From NCBI RefSeq assembly GCF_001542625.1, contig NZ_CP016279.1:10354001-10418000 (forward strand): a DNA stretch of 64,000 nt. Reading direction: 5' to 3'. The translations under genes were made by a program, and so were the position numbers. This DNA comes from Streptomyces griseochromogenes (GTDB lineage Bacteria; Actinomycetota; Actinomycetes; Streptomycetales; Streptomycetaceae). Positions 9,883 to 18,004 of this stretch are shown here, one piece after another; position 1 is the first letter of the stretch, and every line of letters begins with the position of its first letter. The notes under the pieces are model-generated. The model was not told the DNA's origin, did no database searches, and worked only from the letters and a program-made list of their open reading frames with translations.

Positions 9883-10521
9883 TCAGGCGTGGTCGTGACC
9901 GCCCGCCGTCTTGGTCACCGCGCCGATGAGCGGCTGGAGTCCGCCGACCAGCGACTGGTAGTCCTTGGCGCGACCGTCCGACCACTGGGCCAGGCCGACC
10001 ACCGCCAATCTGCCCGTCCCCGCGAAGGACTGCACCAGCCCGCTGTCCGCCGGCAGCGGGCGCAGACCGGATCCGGCGGGCGGCAGCAGCACACCGACCT
10101 CGTAGTCCATGGGGTTCGACCCCAGCGTGGTGACCAGATGGACGGCGTCCCGAGGGTCCTTCATCCCGAACACGACGATCGTGTACTCGTTGTTCGCCGC
10201 GTCCTTGTACAGCGCCCCTACGACACCCCGGCAGCCCTTGCTCCGCCGGATCAGCGCGGTCAGGTTCGGGCCGACCATGCCCGAGCCCGTGCAGTTCGGG
10301 CCGCCGGACTGCTTGACCGTGGTGAAACCGTCGATGCGTGCGGGGAACGCCTGATCAGCGGTCACCATGCGCTGCGTGGACGGCTTCGCCGCCCGGGAAG
10401 CGGTGGTCGCCGTCGGCCGGACCGAGGGCGCGGCCGACGTATGCGCTGCGGCCCGGTGCCCCGCGCTCAGCCAGAAACCCGCCCCTGCCACCACGGCCAC
10501 GGCACCGAACACGGCCGCCAC
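9883..10521 (-). CDS. Membrane-anchored or secreted protein of unknown function, probably 5'-truncated
   Basis: 212 residues. One hydrophobic N-terminal segment, then an Ala/Thr/Ser-rich linker to about residue 50, then a globular domain with two cysteines (GPNCTGSG and SKGCRGVV) that may form an extracytoplasmic disulfide. The C-terminus ends HDHA. The only available start is a GTG directly after an in-frame TAG, with no ribosome binding site, so the cytoplasmic N-terminus may have been lost. I do not recognise the family. Confidence 0.6.
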   Translation of the reverse strand: MAAVFGAVAVVAGAGFWLSAGHRAAAHTSAAPSVRPTATTASRAAKPSTQRMVTADQAFPARIDGFTTVKQSGGPNCTGSGMVGPNLTALIRRSKGCRGVVGALYKDAANNEYTIVVFGMKDPRDAVHLVTTLGSNPMDYEVGVLLPPAGSGLRPLPADSGLVQSFAGTGRLAVVGLAQWSDGRAKDYQSLVGGLQPLIGAVTKTAGGHDHA

Positions 10522-10535
10522 CTAACGGGACGGGT

Positions 10536-10856
10536 TCACGCACCGGGAGCCCGGAAGGCGACCTGCCGACGAACCGCCTCGTCGATCTCATCGAGCGTCA
10601 GGAGCGGGGTGGCCCGGGTGTGGAGAGCGCCGCTGGCTTTGACGGTGAGACTGACGGCCGCCATGGTGACCGCGTCGGGGAAGTCGACGATCAGCACGAT
10701 GTCGTCCTCCCCGAAGGCGAAGTACATGGCCTCGACCTCCCCGCCGAGGTCGGCGACGATCTGGTCGACGGCGGCACTGCGGCCACTCGCGCCTTCCCTG
10801 AGCAGCCCCTTCGTGCCCTCGGGCGTGTAGGAGGCCTGGATGAGGAACTTCGGCAT
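10536..10856 (-). CDS. GYD-domain protein
   Basis: 106-residue alpha/beta-barrel (dimeric ferredoxin-like) protein of the GYD family: N-terminus MPKFLIQASYTPEGTKGL, then a segment near residues 35-65 (GGEVEAMYFAFGEDDIVLIV). The name motif Gly-Tyr-Asp is replaced by Gly-Glu-Asp. These small proteins are widespread and uncharacterised. It is only 14 bases upstream of the previous gene and could be co-transcribed with it. Confidence 0.85.
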   Translation of the reverse strand: MPKFLIQASYTPEGTKGLLREGASGRSAAVDQIVADLGGEVEAMYFAFGEDDIVLIVDFPDAVTMAAVSLTVKASGALHTRATPLLTLDEIDEAVRRQVAFRAPGA

Positions 10857-11156
10857 AGGGATGCTTCCTGCCCGTCACTTGTCCGGTACGCACAAGGGCC
10901 TTCCCGCTGCCGCGCCGGGCGCCTCTCCCCGAACGGACGAATTCACTCGTTGGAAGCCGAGCCCCGGACCTGAGCAGGGGCATGAGCCTCGGCCTGCGTT
11001 CCGCGCCGGCTACGCCTCGGGAATTCCGCGGCCGCATGGCTCATGATCGAAATGCGGGCGGCGTCGCACGCCTCGACGATGGCGGTGAAGGGCGGAGCGC
11101 GAAGCTTGTGACAGCCGAGCACTCCGCCGAGTCATGCGTCAAAGAAAGAGGAAACC
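10857..11156. other. Upstream region of the repeat-protein gene
   Basis: 300 bases between divergent genes. It ends in the purine stretch AAAGAAAGAGGAAACC, a good ribosome binding site for the ATG at 11157. No other feature can be assigned. Confidence 0.4.
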
Positions 11157-11669
11157 ATGACGGCAGCGACGGAGACTCCCACTCGAGAAAAGGCCGGTGT
11201 GGGCCAGGAAGAGTTCGGGGAGGAATCCGCCTTCGGTCCGCTCCTGTTGGCAGCGATGCTGTCCCGCCGCGAGGAACGCGGTGAGGAGCCGATCATCGAA
11301 CACCCGCTCCTTCTCGCCGCGCTCATGCGCCACCGCCGTGAGGAGCGCGGTGAAGAGCCGATCATCGAGAACCCGCTTCTCCTCGCGGCGCTCATGCACC
11401 ACCGCCGTGAGGAGCGCGGTGAAGAGTCCATCATCGAACACCCCATCCTCCTCGCCACGCTGATGCGCCGCCGCCGTGAGGAGCGCGGCGAATCAGTGAT
11501 CCAGAACCCCCTCCTGCTCGCAGCGCTCATGCGCCGCCGTGAGGAGCGCGGTGACGAGTCCATCATCGAGAACCCGCTTCTCCTCGCCGCGCTCATGCGC
11601 CACCGCCGCGAGGAGCGCGGCGAATCAGTGATCCAGAACCCCCTCCTCCTCGCCGCGCTCATGCGCCGC
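11157..11669 (+). repeat. In-frame tandem repeats of 66/69 bp
   Basis: Near-identical direct repeats of 66 or 69 bases run from about 11243 to the stop codon, all in frame. Length differs only by whole codons, so selection has kept the reading frame. They encode the repeat protein described above. Confidence 0.9.
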
Positions 11670-11672
11670 TAA
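11157..11672 (+). CDS. Tandem 22/23-residue amphipathic repeat protein of unknown function
   Basis: 171 residues made almost entirely of one repeat. After a 25-residue acidic N-terminus come six copies plus a partial seventh at the C-terminus. The unit is N/H-P-L-L-L-A-A-L-M-R-x-R, then R-E-E-R-G-E-E-P/S-I-I-E. Units are 22 or 23 residues long, varying by one Arg/His or one Glu. Each has a hydrophobic half (PLLLAALM) and a strongly charged Arg/Glu half, predicting amphipathic helices broken at Gly and Pro. DNA repeats are nearly identical, indicating recent expansion. No signal peptide or cysteine. I do not recognise the family. An intergenic hairpin separates it from a companion gene. Confidence 0.85.
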   Translation: MTAATETPTREKAGVGQEEFGEESAFGPLLLAAMLSRREERGEEPIIEHPLLLAALMRHRREERGEEPIIENPLLLAALMHHRREERGEESIIEHPILLATLMRRRREERGESVIQNPLLLAALMRRREERGDESIIENPLLLAALMRHRREERGESVIQNPLLLAALMRR

Positions 11673-11689
11673 TGGGAAATGGCGACACC

Positions 11690-11731
11690 CCTGCCCTCCG
11701 ATGCTCGCAGTCGTCGGCATCGGGGGGCAGG
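11690..11731 (+). terminator. Intercistronic hairpin between repeat protein and companion
   Basis: Arms of 15 bases (11690-11704 and 11717-11731) match at 14 positions around a 12-base loop. It could partly terminate transcription, giving more repeat protein than companion, or protect the first gene's mRNA end. Confidence 0.65.
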
Positions 11732-11765
11732 ACCCATAGGGCAACCGAAGACTTGAGGAACCACA

Positions 11766-12155
11766 ATGGCAGCTGAGTCCGGCGGACAATCGGAACGGGA
11801 TCCCCTGGAGGCCTTCATCGACGAGGTCTTCGAGGAAATGGTGCGCGATGCCGGATTCCCGCATACCGGCAGCGGTGTCAAGCTTGGCAAGGACCCACTG
11901 GCGGGAGCCCTGATGGAAGCGGCCGTGGCGTCCCTGTCCCGGCCGCCCTCCCATTCCTCCGAACTGGAGAGGATGCTCTTCGCGCAGACCCTCGCGACCG
12001 CGCTGGCCGACTCCCTCGCACCCGCTCTGGCAGAAGTGCTGGCCTCGGAGATCATGAAGGTGCTGACCCACCACGCGGCCGCCCAGAGCGGCACCCATGA
12101 ATCCGTCGGCGGATCCGGCCGCGGCCACCGCTCTTCCGGCGGCGAACATTCCTGA
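11766..12155 (+). CDS. Helical companion protein of the repeat protein, unknown function
   Basis: 129 residues, predicted mostly helical (about 12-110) with a Ser/Gly/His-rich tail. The segment DPLAGALMEAAVASL resembles the PLLLAALM core of the neighbouring repeats, and LAPALAEVLASEIMKVL is similarly amphipathic, so a shared assembly is plausible. It has no signal peptide, cysteine or catalytic motif. The start ATG follows GAGGAACCACA. It is followed by a strong terminator, so the two genes form a closed unit. No family recognised. Confidence 0.75.
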   Translation: MAAESGGQSERDPLEAFIDEVFEEMVRDAGFPHTGSGVKLGKDPLAGALMEAAVASLSRPPSHSSELERMLFAQTLATALADSLAPALAEVLASEIMKVLTHHAAAQSGTHESVGGSGRGHRSSGGEHS

Positions 12156-12196
12156 CCGAACCACCACCCCGCCAACTGACGCCCCTGCCCAGCGAC

Positions 12197-12235
12197 AAGC
12201 CCCCTGCCAGCGGAGAGACCGCGGGCAGGGGGCTT
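12197..12235. terminator. Terminator after the repeat-protein unit
   Basis: Perfect 12-bp arms (AAGCCCCCTGCC at 12197-12208 and its complement at 12224-12235), 40 bases after the companion stop. Confidence 0.88.
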
Positions 12236-12682
12236 GGTCAGGCAGGCCGGCGGCAGCGCCGCTCGACTCGCTCCGAGCGGTTGTCATGGGTCGTTGTCGG
12301 GCGCTGTCGTAAGGCGATGAAAGGCACGTCGCGCCGCTACGTCCATCAAGGTGAGTGGACCGAGCGCGGCCGGCGTGCGCGACCTTGCGCGCGGAGGACA
12401 GGGCGCATGAGCGGCGGCATCCGCGCCCGACGCGCACGCGGGTCAGTACATCCGGCGCGCTTCCCGTGCACGCCCAAGTCTGCCGGCGCCTGCTCGGGGG
12501 CGCGTACAAGCCCGTTCCGGTCTCGTCACGGGAAGACCCCGGCACACACTCTGCGTCTCGTCTCGTCTCGTCCGAACGACGATGAACGGGGCTGGCTGAG
12601 ACGGAAACTGAGACGGCCGCACTCCTCTGCGGCACGGAATACGGCCCGCGGCCAGTTGCCGGAGCCACCGTCATTCGTGGAG
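12236..12682. other. Non-coding stretch
   Basis: About 450 bases without a credible gene. A short CTCGT tandem run lies near 12560-12575. Open frames on both strands lack start signals and family-like composition. Confidence 0.4.
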
Positions 12683-12900
12683 CTAAGCCGCCTTGGGCCG
12701 CGCCGCACGTATGCCCGGGGCGACGTCCTGCGCGTCCTCGAGCGGCAAGGTCTCGTCCTCCCCGAAGTCAGGGGCCTGGAAGGGGTTGGTCGTCGGAGGC
12801 GGCGATGCCGCGGTGGAGCGGCGGGGTTGCACATCCGGGGCGGAGAACAGCGACGTCAGATCGATGGGAGGACTCTCTTTCGTGTCAGGTCCCGGAAGGG
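12683..12900 (-). pseudogene. Possible gene remnant with Ser/Pro-rich product
   Basis: The minus-strand frame ending at 12683 reads protein-like for about 70 residues (SPPIDLTSLFSAPDV, then a Ser/Pro/Thr linker, NPFQAPDFGEDETLPLED, ending RPKAA). No ATG, GTG or TTG with a binding site precedes it before the next gene's stop at 12934. It is either a small gene that lost its start or a chance frame. Confidence 0.3.
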
Positions 12901-12933
12901 GCCTGGGTGTGCCGTGACCCGGGCACAGCGGTC

Positions 12934-13155
12934 CTACAGCTTGGTCATCTTGGCGTACGGGCTCAAGATCCGCATCTGCGCCGAGCCGAAATCCACGAGC
13001 GCCGCGATTCCGTCCTCGATGCCGATCACTCGGCCGAGGCCGTACACGTCGTGGGTGACCTGGTCGCCCACGGCGAAGTGCTTGGGAGCCGGTGTGACCG
13101 GGGCCTTGAAGGGGCTGGTGGGCAGATGACGCTTCGGCGCAGCAGGCTTTGTCAT
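12934..13155 (-). CDS. Mini Tudor/RNAP-interaction-domain protein (PcrA-C/CarD-like)
   Basis: 73 residues: a basic Pro-rich tail (1-25), then a single small beta-barrel (FAVGDQVTHDVYGLGRVIGI, later ALVDFGSAQMRIL, ending YAKMTKL). The pattern GDxVxHxxYGxGxVxxxExxxxxVxFG is that of the Tudor-like domain at the C-terminus of PcrA/UvrD and in CarD/TRCF, which binds RNA polymerase or DNA. A free-standing version suggests a small transcription- or repair-associated adaptor. Function is inferred from fold pattern only. Confidence 0.75.
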   Translation of the reverse strand: MTKPAAPKRHLPTSPFKAPVTPAPKHFAVGDQVTHDVYGLGRVIGIEDGIAALVDFGSAQMRILSPYAKMTKL

Positions 13156-13556
13156 GGTTCAGTATGAGCCTACGTGCATCCCGTTCGCTGTGGCCGTCGG
13201 CACAGATCCAGACGGCGACAGCCGCTGCATGCCACTGACCTGGGGTTTCGAGACCCGGTGGGGCGAAACTGGACCGTAAGTCTCCTTCCCTGACCGTGGC
13301 TGACAAGCCCCGACGACCGGCCCGTGCCGGCCAGGAGCTTCCTGGACCTCACCTTGGGAAGCCTGGGTGCCTCACCCCTGGAGCCGGCCGACGAGGTGTA
13401 CCGCCGCGGGCGGCACGCCGCGGGACGTCCCGCTCCCCGGACCGGTCGCCGATGCCGGGAGGTGCGGAGGCGGGCTCTTCCAGTTGCCGTTGGGGTGTGC
13501 TCAGCGCTTTCTAGAAGAGCGGGTGGAACGGCCCGTTCTTCCAGGAGGAGCGCACC
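13156..13556. other. Gap before a small hypothetical gene
   Basis: About 400 bases. Plus-strand frames contain gene-like fragments (for example RSFLDLTLGSLG) in shifting frames, suggesting eroded coding DNA, but nothing can be named. The last bases (CCAGGAGGAGCGCACC) are the binding site of the next gene. Confidence 0.35.
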
Positions 13557-13850
13557 ATGGCGCAACCGGTAAGTCGGCCGACGATCAGCGCGGAACAATT
13601 CAGCCGAGTGTGTGACGAGATCAGGAACATGGCGGCGCCCGAGAAGGACGCTCAGTCCATCCGGGACTGTGCTCTGCGCGTCGTGCAGACTCTGGGGCTG
13701 GCGCTGTCCACGGATGACCTGAGCGGGCTCCTCGCCGAACTCATGGCCCCTGGGGCGGCCCCACGCCCACGGAGCCCTCAGTACACCCGAGAGGCCATCC
13801 TGGACATGCCTGACGAACAGCCGGGAGAGGATGAAGGTCCGGTCAGGTAG
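13557..13850 (+). CDS. Small hypothetical protein
   Basis: 97 residues, soluble, acidic C-terminus. A helical segment of about 15-65 (FSRVCDEIRNMAAPEK and LSTDDLSGLLAELMAPG) precedes a Pro/Arg-rich tail. The strong AGGAGG seven bases before the ATG supports expression. No family recognised; it stands alone before the gpmA terminator. Confidence 0.6.
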   Translation: MAQPVSRPTISAEQFSRVCDEIRNMAAPEKDAQSIRDCALRVVQTLGLALSTDDLSGLLAELMAPGAAPRPRSPQYTREAILDMPDEQPGEDEGPVR

Positions 13851-14001
13851 GGGGACGTCACGGCCGACTGGACCCTCGGCTCGCCGGAGGGCGGGTGAAG
13901 AAGAGCAGCAGCGACGTCGCGGACGACAACCCGGTCGGCCGGCTCCTCGAATACGTGTAACAGCCCGGAGCATCAGCTTGCGACGGCCCCAGCACAGCGA
14001 C

Positions 14002-14040
14002 AAGCCCCCCACCCGCAGAGAACCCGCAGGCGGGGGGCTT
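14002..14040. terminator. Terminator after gpmA
   Basis: Hairpin with nine perfect base pairs (AAGCCCCCC/GGGGGGCTT) extended by further pairs after one mismatch, 12 bases beyond the gpmA stop. Confidence 0.82.
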
Positions 14041-14052
14041 GATCAGTGGGGC

Positions 14053-14814
14053 TTACTTCTTCTTGCCCTGGTTCTTGACCGCCTCGATCGCCGCCGCGGC
14101 AGCCTCGGGGTCGAGGTACTTGCCGCCGGGGGTGACCGGCTTGAAGTCGGCGTCGAGTTCGTAGTACAGCGGGATGCCCGTCGGGATGTTCAGGCCCGCG
14201 ATGTCCGCGTCCGAGATGCCGTCCAGGTGCTTGACCAGGGCGCGCAGGCTGTTGCCGTGGGCCGCGACCAGGACCGTGCGGCCGGTCAGCAGGTCGGGGA
14301 CGATGCCGTCGTACCAGTACGGGAGCATGCGGACGACGACGTCCTTCAGGCACTCCGTGCGCGGGCGCAGCTCCGGCGGGATGGAGGAGTAACGCGCGTC
14401 GGCGGCCTGGGAGAACTCGGAGTCGTCGGCGAGCGGGGGCGGCGGGGTGTCGTAGGAGCGGCGCCAGAGCATGAACTGCTCCTCGCCGAACTCGGCCAGC
14501 GTCGCCGCCTTGTCCTTGCCCTGCAGGGCGCCGTAGTGGCGCTCGTTCAGACGCCAGGAGCGGTGGACCGGGATCCAGTGGCGGTCCGCGGCCTCCAGGG
14601 CCAGCTGGGCCGTGCGGATCGCGCGCTTCTGGAGCGAGGTGTGGACCACATCGGGCAGCAGGCCGGCGTCCTTGAGCAGCTCACCGCCGCGGACCGCCTC
14701 CTTCTCGCCCTTCTCGTTGAGGTTGACGTCCACCCAGCCGGTGAACAGGTTCTTCGCGTTCCACTCGCTCTCGCCGTGGCGGAGGAGGATCAGCTTGTAC
14801 GGTGCGTCGGCCAT
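14053..14814 (-). CDS. gpmA: 2,3-bisphosphoglycerate-dependent phosphoglycerate mutase
   Basis: Glycolytic enzyme interconverting 3- and 2-phosphoglycerate through a phosphohistidine. 253 residues, the usual length. The phosphohistidine motif [12 protein letters not shown] is near residue 10. The family segments [12 protein letters not shown] and [14 protein letters not shown] are also clear. The C-terminus is Lys-rich. The ATG at 14814 gives the expected N-terminus MADAPYKL; the open frame upstream is non-coding. Confidence 0.97.
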   Translation of the reverse strand: MADAPYKLILLRHGESEWNAKNLFTGWVDVNLNEKGEKEAVRGGELLKDAGLLPDVVHTSLQKRAIRTAQLALEAADRHWIPVHRSWRLNERHYGALQGKDKAATLAEFGEEQFMLWRRSYDTPPPPLADDSEFSQAADARYSSIPPELRPRTECLKDVVVRMLPYWYDGIVPDLLTGRTVLVAAHGNSLRALVKHLDGISDADIAGLNIPTGIPLYYELDADFKPVTPGGKYLDPEAAAAAIEAVKNQGKKK

Positions 14815-14977
14815 GCCCAAGAGCGTAATCCACGCATTCGGCCCCCCAGAGGCCACGCCCATCAGCCGGACAGTTGACGGCATCTGTTAATTGAGTGGCC
14901 GCGGTCAACCACATGATCGTAAGGTGCGCATGCCGCTTGAGCCGCTTACGTCACCGTGCATCCGTGGGGGTCCCGTC

Positions 14978-16231
14978 ATGTCCGTCGCCCGTCTTCGACG
15001 AGCCGCCCGGGAGAGCGTCTCCGGGCTCCCCCGTGAGTTCTGGTGGCTGTGGACCAGCACCCTCGTCAACCGTCTCGGCGCCTTCGTCGCCACCTTCATG
15101 GCGCTCTATCTGACGCTCGACCGCGGATACTCGGCCTCGTACGCCGGTCTCGTCGCCTCCCTGCACGGGCTCGGCGGGGTCGTCTCCGCGCTGGGGGGCG
15201 GGGTGATGGCCGACCGGCTCGGCAGGCGGCCCACCCTGCTGATCGCGCAGACCTCGACCGCCGTCTCCGTCGCGGCGCTCGGCTTCGTGCACGACCCCGT
15301 CGCCATCGCCGCCGTCGCCTTCCTCGTCGGCATGGCCTCCAACGCCTCCCGGCCCGCCGTGCAGGCGATGATGGCCGACATCGTCCGGCCCGAGGACCGG
15401 GTGCGGGCCTTCTCCCTGAACTACTGGGCCATCAACCTCGGCTTCGCCGTCTCCTCCATGGCCGCCGGGTTCATCGCCGAGTTCAGCTATCTCGCGGGGT
15501 TCCTGATCGAGGCGGGGATGACGCTGGTCTGCGCGGTCGTCGTCTTCCTCAAGCTGCCCGAGTCGCGGCCCACGGCCACCGCCGAGCAGGCGGAGGCCGG
15601 CATCGGCCTCGGGACCGTGCTGCGTGACGGGCGGTACATGGCCGTCGTCGCGCTGTCCTTCCTCGTCGCCCTGGTCTTCCAGCAGGGCTCGGTCGGACTG
15701 CCGGTGGCCATGGGGCGGGCCGGGTTCTCACCGGCCGACTACGGTCTGGCCATCGCCGTGAACGGCATCCTGATCGTCGCCCTGCAGATCCCGGTCACGC
15801 GCTTCATCGAGCACCGCGACCCGCGCACCCTGCTGGTCGCCTCCTCGCTGCTCGCGGGCTACGGCTTCGGGCTCACCGCCTTCGCCGGGTCGGTCGGCGT
15901 CTTCGCGCTCACCGTGTGCGTGTGGACGCTCGCCGAGATCGTCAACGCTCCGACACAGACCGGGCTCGTCGTCCGGCTGTCGCCCGTGCACGGGCGCGGC
16001 CGCTATCAGGGCATGTACACGCTGTCGTGGTCCGTCGCCTCGCTGGTCGCGCCGTTGATGTCCGGCGCCGTGATCGACCGGTTCGGGGCGGAGTGGCTGT
16101 GGGCGATGTGCGCGGTGGTGGGGACGGTCGCGGGCGTCGGATACGGGGTGCTCATGCGGCGGCTGCCGACGGAACCCTCGACCCCGGCCGCCCCGAAGGC
16201 CGACGCCGAGCCCGAGGTCCGCGCCGCCTGA
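14978..16231 (+). CDS. Major facilitator superfamily transporter (drug:H+ antiporter type)
   Basis: Predicted 12-helix inner-membrane exporter of 417 residues. The MFS motif between helices 2 and 3 is present as GGVMADRLGRRPTLL, and a second copy-like turn occurs after helix 8. Substrate unknown. The ATG at 14978 gives a short basic N-terminus before helix 1; an in-frame ATG at 14930 is an alternative. It is read divergently from gpmA and followed by a terminator. Confidence 0.9.
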   Translation: MSVARLRRAARESVSGLPREFWWLWTSTLVNRLGAFVATFMALYLTLDRGYSASYAGLVASLHGLGGVVSALGGGVMADRLGRRPTLLIAQTSTAVSVAALGFVHDPVAIAAVAFLVGMASNASRPAVQAMMADIVRPEDRVRAFSLNYWAINLGFAVSSMAAGFIAEFSYLAGFLIEAGMTLVCAVVVFLKLPESRPTATAEQAEAGIGLGTVLRDGRYMAVVALSFLVALVFQQGSVGLPVAMGRAGFSPADYGLAIAVNGILIVALQIPVTRFIEHRDPRTLLVASSLLAGYGFGLTAFAGSVGVFALTVCVWTLAEIVNAPTQTGLVVRLSPVHGRGRYQGMYTLSWSVASLVAPLMSGAVIDRFGAEWLWAMCAVVGTVAGVGYGVLMRRLPTEPSTPAAPKADAEPEVRAA

Positions 16232-16259
16232 GAAGCCAGGGCGTCCATGGGGCATGGCC

Positions 16260-16298
16260 GAGCCCCCTACCGGGGAATTCTCCGTCGGTAGGGGGCTC
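16260..16298. terminator. Bidirectional terminator between MFS gene and leader-peptide gene
   Basis: Perfect 13-bp arms (16260-16272 and 16286-16298) around a 13-base loop between two converging genes. Confidence 0.88.
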
Positions 16299-16317
16299 GG
16301 TGCGGCGATCGGAGTGA

Positions 16318-16527
16318 TCAGAAGGAGGCGCTGACGCCGACCTGGTGGAACTGGCCGAGGGTTCCCAGCGCCTCGCCCTTGACGGCGTCCAGCTGGGAGA
16401 GCAGGCCGGCGCTGCTGAGGGTCGTGGACCCGGCCACGACACTGGCCTCGGGGCTCAGGCCGCCGGAGACGTTGTCGAGTTCGGCCTCGGAGATCTCGAG
16501 GGTCTGAACCTGGTGAGCGGAGTTCAT
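16318..16527 (-). CDS. Double-glycine leader peptide, cysteine-free RiPP-like precursor
   Basis: 69 residues. The N-terminal half is a textbook class II leader: acidic helix LEISEAELDNVSGG with the Gly-Gly cleavage site at residues 22-23. The 46-residue remainder is rich in Ser, Thr, Gly, Ala, Leu and Val, has no cysteine, and ends VGVSASF. Without Cys it cannot form lanthionines. No modification enzyme, C39 peptidase or ABC exporter lies nearby. It may be an unmodified secreted peptide, or be processed by enzymes encoded elsewhere. The ATG at 16527 has a purine-rich AAGGGCAGTTTCCCC upstream. Confidence 0.7.
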   Translation of the reverse strand: MNSAHQVQTLEISEAELDNVSGGLSPEASVVAGSTTLSSAGLLSQLDAVKGEALGTLGQFHQVGVSASF

Positions 16528-17322
16528 GGGGAAACTGCCCTTCGCATGGATGGTTCACAAGGGGAGCGGCCCCGCTGGGGACAGACGGTGGGCCGCGACC
16601 GCGGGCGGGCGCCAGCCCTTTCAGGACACCTTGGCGTGATCCCTGCGGCGCGAGCGATCAAATCACGGAGCGCGCCCGGCATCCAGGCAACCGCCGTTCA
16701 CACCTGCCCGGTTGACAGCGTCGGTGACTCACCCGTGCGGGCGCGGTCACGCGTTGGGGGCAGTTTCTCCACACGCCGTGCCACACAGGCAGGCCACAGG
16801 TATTGCCACTGCCACGCCGACCAGGACAACTCCGTACCAACGGAACCCACCCTGCGCGCAGTTGCGTACACGCTGTGCAGATTCCGTTCACGGATGGATC
16901 CGCGCCCCCTTCTGCACCTCTTCCACCCCATGGGAGGTGACACCGCGGCGTCGAGCGTCACGTTCCCGCGCCCCACCGCGCGGCGCGGCTCCACCGGCCC
17001 GCAGACCGTCCGGCGGTACGGCCCGGCGCCTGTGGGACGAAGTGGGGGCGGTCTACGCGTGGCCGACCGAGAGGGGGCGTCCCCCTGTCGAGCGGTCGGC
17101 TCCATTCCGGGCGCCGAGAGGGCGGCAACCGGCGCGCACGCCGGCTCCGGCTCGGCGGCTGTCCGCCTCGGGACCGGAGTCCGTGCCTCGGGAGGCGGCC
17201 CGAGGGGAGCGGCACCGCTCCGGCGCTTGTGTGGTCAGTGATCGATTCCGGAGTGAGGATCCCTCGGCCCCGCACCGAGAGCATCACGGCGCGGGGCAGG
17301 GAATGGAGGCATGGCCCGGTCG
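16528..17322. other. Gene-poor stretch with a DUF2000 3' remnant
   Basis: About 800 bases. Apart from the DUF2000 remnant near 16890-16935 I find no credible gene on either strand; the upstream part must carry the promoter of the leader-peptide gene. Confidence 0.4.
16889..16935 (-). pseudogene. 3'-end remnant duplicating the DUF2000 gene
   Basis: Read on the minus strand this encodes GVEEVQKGARIHP followed by TGA. That parallels the real DUF2000 C-terminus GVGKVLKGARMHP followed by TGA at 18746. About 38 of 43 bases match the 18746-18789 copy in the same orientation. No upstream coding sequence remains. Confidence 0.6.
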
Positions 17323-17556
17323 TCAGCGGCCGATGGCCTTGTCGAAAACGGAACCCGATTGGCCGAAAACAGACCCGGACTGGCCGCCGCCAGGCGCGCT
17401 GTGGCCGTCAGGCGTGGCCTGAGGGCTGCTCCCGAATTCAGCTCCGAAATTACCCATACCCATGTCGTCGTTGTCGTCGGCCAGGGCGTGGCCCGCGCCT
17501 CCGAGCAGAACGGTCCCGGCGAACGCGACGGCGGCCAGCACGGTACGTGCACGCAT
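17323..17556 (-). CDS. Small secreted protein
   Basis: 77 residues. Clear Sec signal peptide: MRARTVLAAVAFAGTVLL, then cleavage after AGHALA. The mature 50 residues are acidic, then Gly/Ser/Gln-rich, with a repeated QSGSVF motif (two copies near the C-terminus). No cysteines, so not a chaplin. The second ATG at 17556 is chosen because AAGGAG lies six bases before it. Function unknown; a surface or secreted role is inferred. Confidence 0.75.
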   Translation of the reverse strand: MRARTVLAAVAFAGTVLLGGAGHALADDNDDMGMGNFGAEFGSSPQATPDGHSAPGGGQSGSVFGQSGSVFDKAIGR

Positions 17557-17793
17557 GCGCATCTCCTTTTCAGTCGGTGTGTACTCGCCCAGAGGTATGC
17601 CGCCGGCCCACTTGCGAGAAGCACCGACATGCATATAAGCACCCGAATAGGCCACGGCGGCGTGAGCGGAGTGCGCGGTGCCGAGTGCGCGCCGCCGCAC
17701 AACGCGCGCCCTCGGGACCGACCATTTGATTTCGATATTCATGGAATGTTCCCCCGAATGCCCGACACCCCGGCGTCCGGTCCGCTTCGTTAG

Positions 17794-17973
17794 GTGACCG
17801 TGACGCGACTGGACTGGCACGCAGCAGAAGATCATCCGACGACCGCACTTCACTGGGACGGAGATGCGGGCCTCAAGTCATGCTCCGACCTGCTCCACGA
17901 TTTCCTGAATAAAATCAACAGAATGGAAACCGAATATCGGCGGGCGATGGCCGATTTGTACGGAGCCTCCTGA
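17794..17973 (+). CDS. Small hypothetical protein upstream of the DUF2637 gene
   Basis: 59 codons from a GTG directly after a TAG to a TGA. The C-terminal half is helical (LLHDFLNKINRMETEYRRAM). It is followed after 31 bases by the DUF2637 gene in the same direction, so co-transcription is likely. The ribosome binding site is weak, hence moderate confidence. Confidence 0.5.
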   Translation: MTVTRLDWHAAEDHPTTALHWDGDAGLKSCSDLLHDFLNKINRMETEYRRAMADLYGAS

Positions 17974-18004
17974 GGGAGAGCGCGGAGGATCCGGAGGATT
18001 ATCG

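Noticed and set aside
11243..11669. Regular repeats considered as a CRISPR array
   Set aside because: Repeats are contiguous, in frame, with no unique spacers, and encode a repetitive protein; no cas genes.
16318..16527. Classification as a lanthipeptide
   Set aside because: Core lacks cysteine and there is no LanM, LanT or other lantibiotic enzyme nearby; only the leader type is supported.
17323..17556. Calling the small secreted protein a chaplin
   Set aside because: No cysteines and no chaplin core; the signal peptide is the only shared feature.
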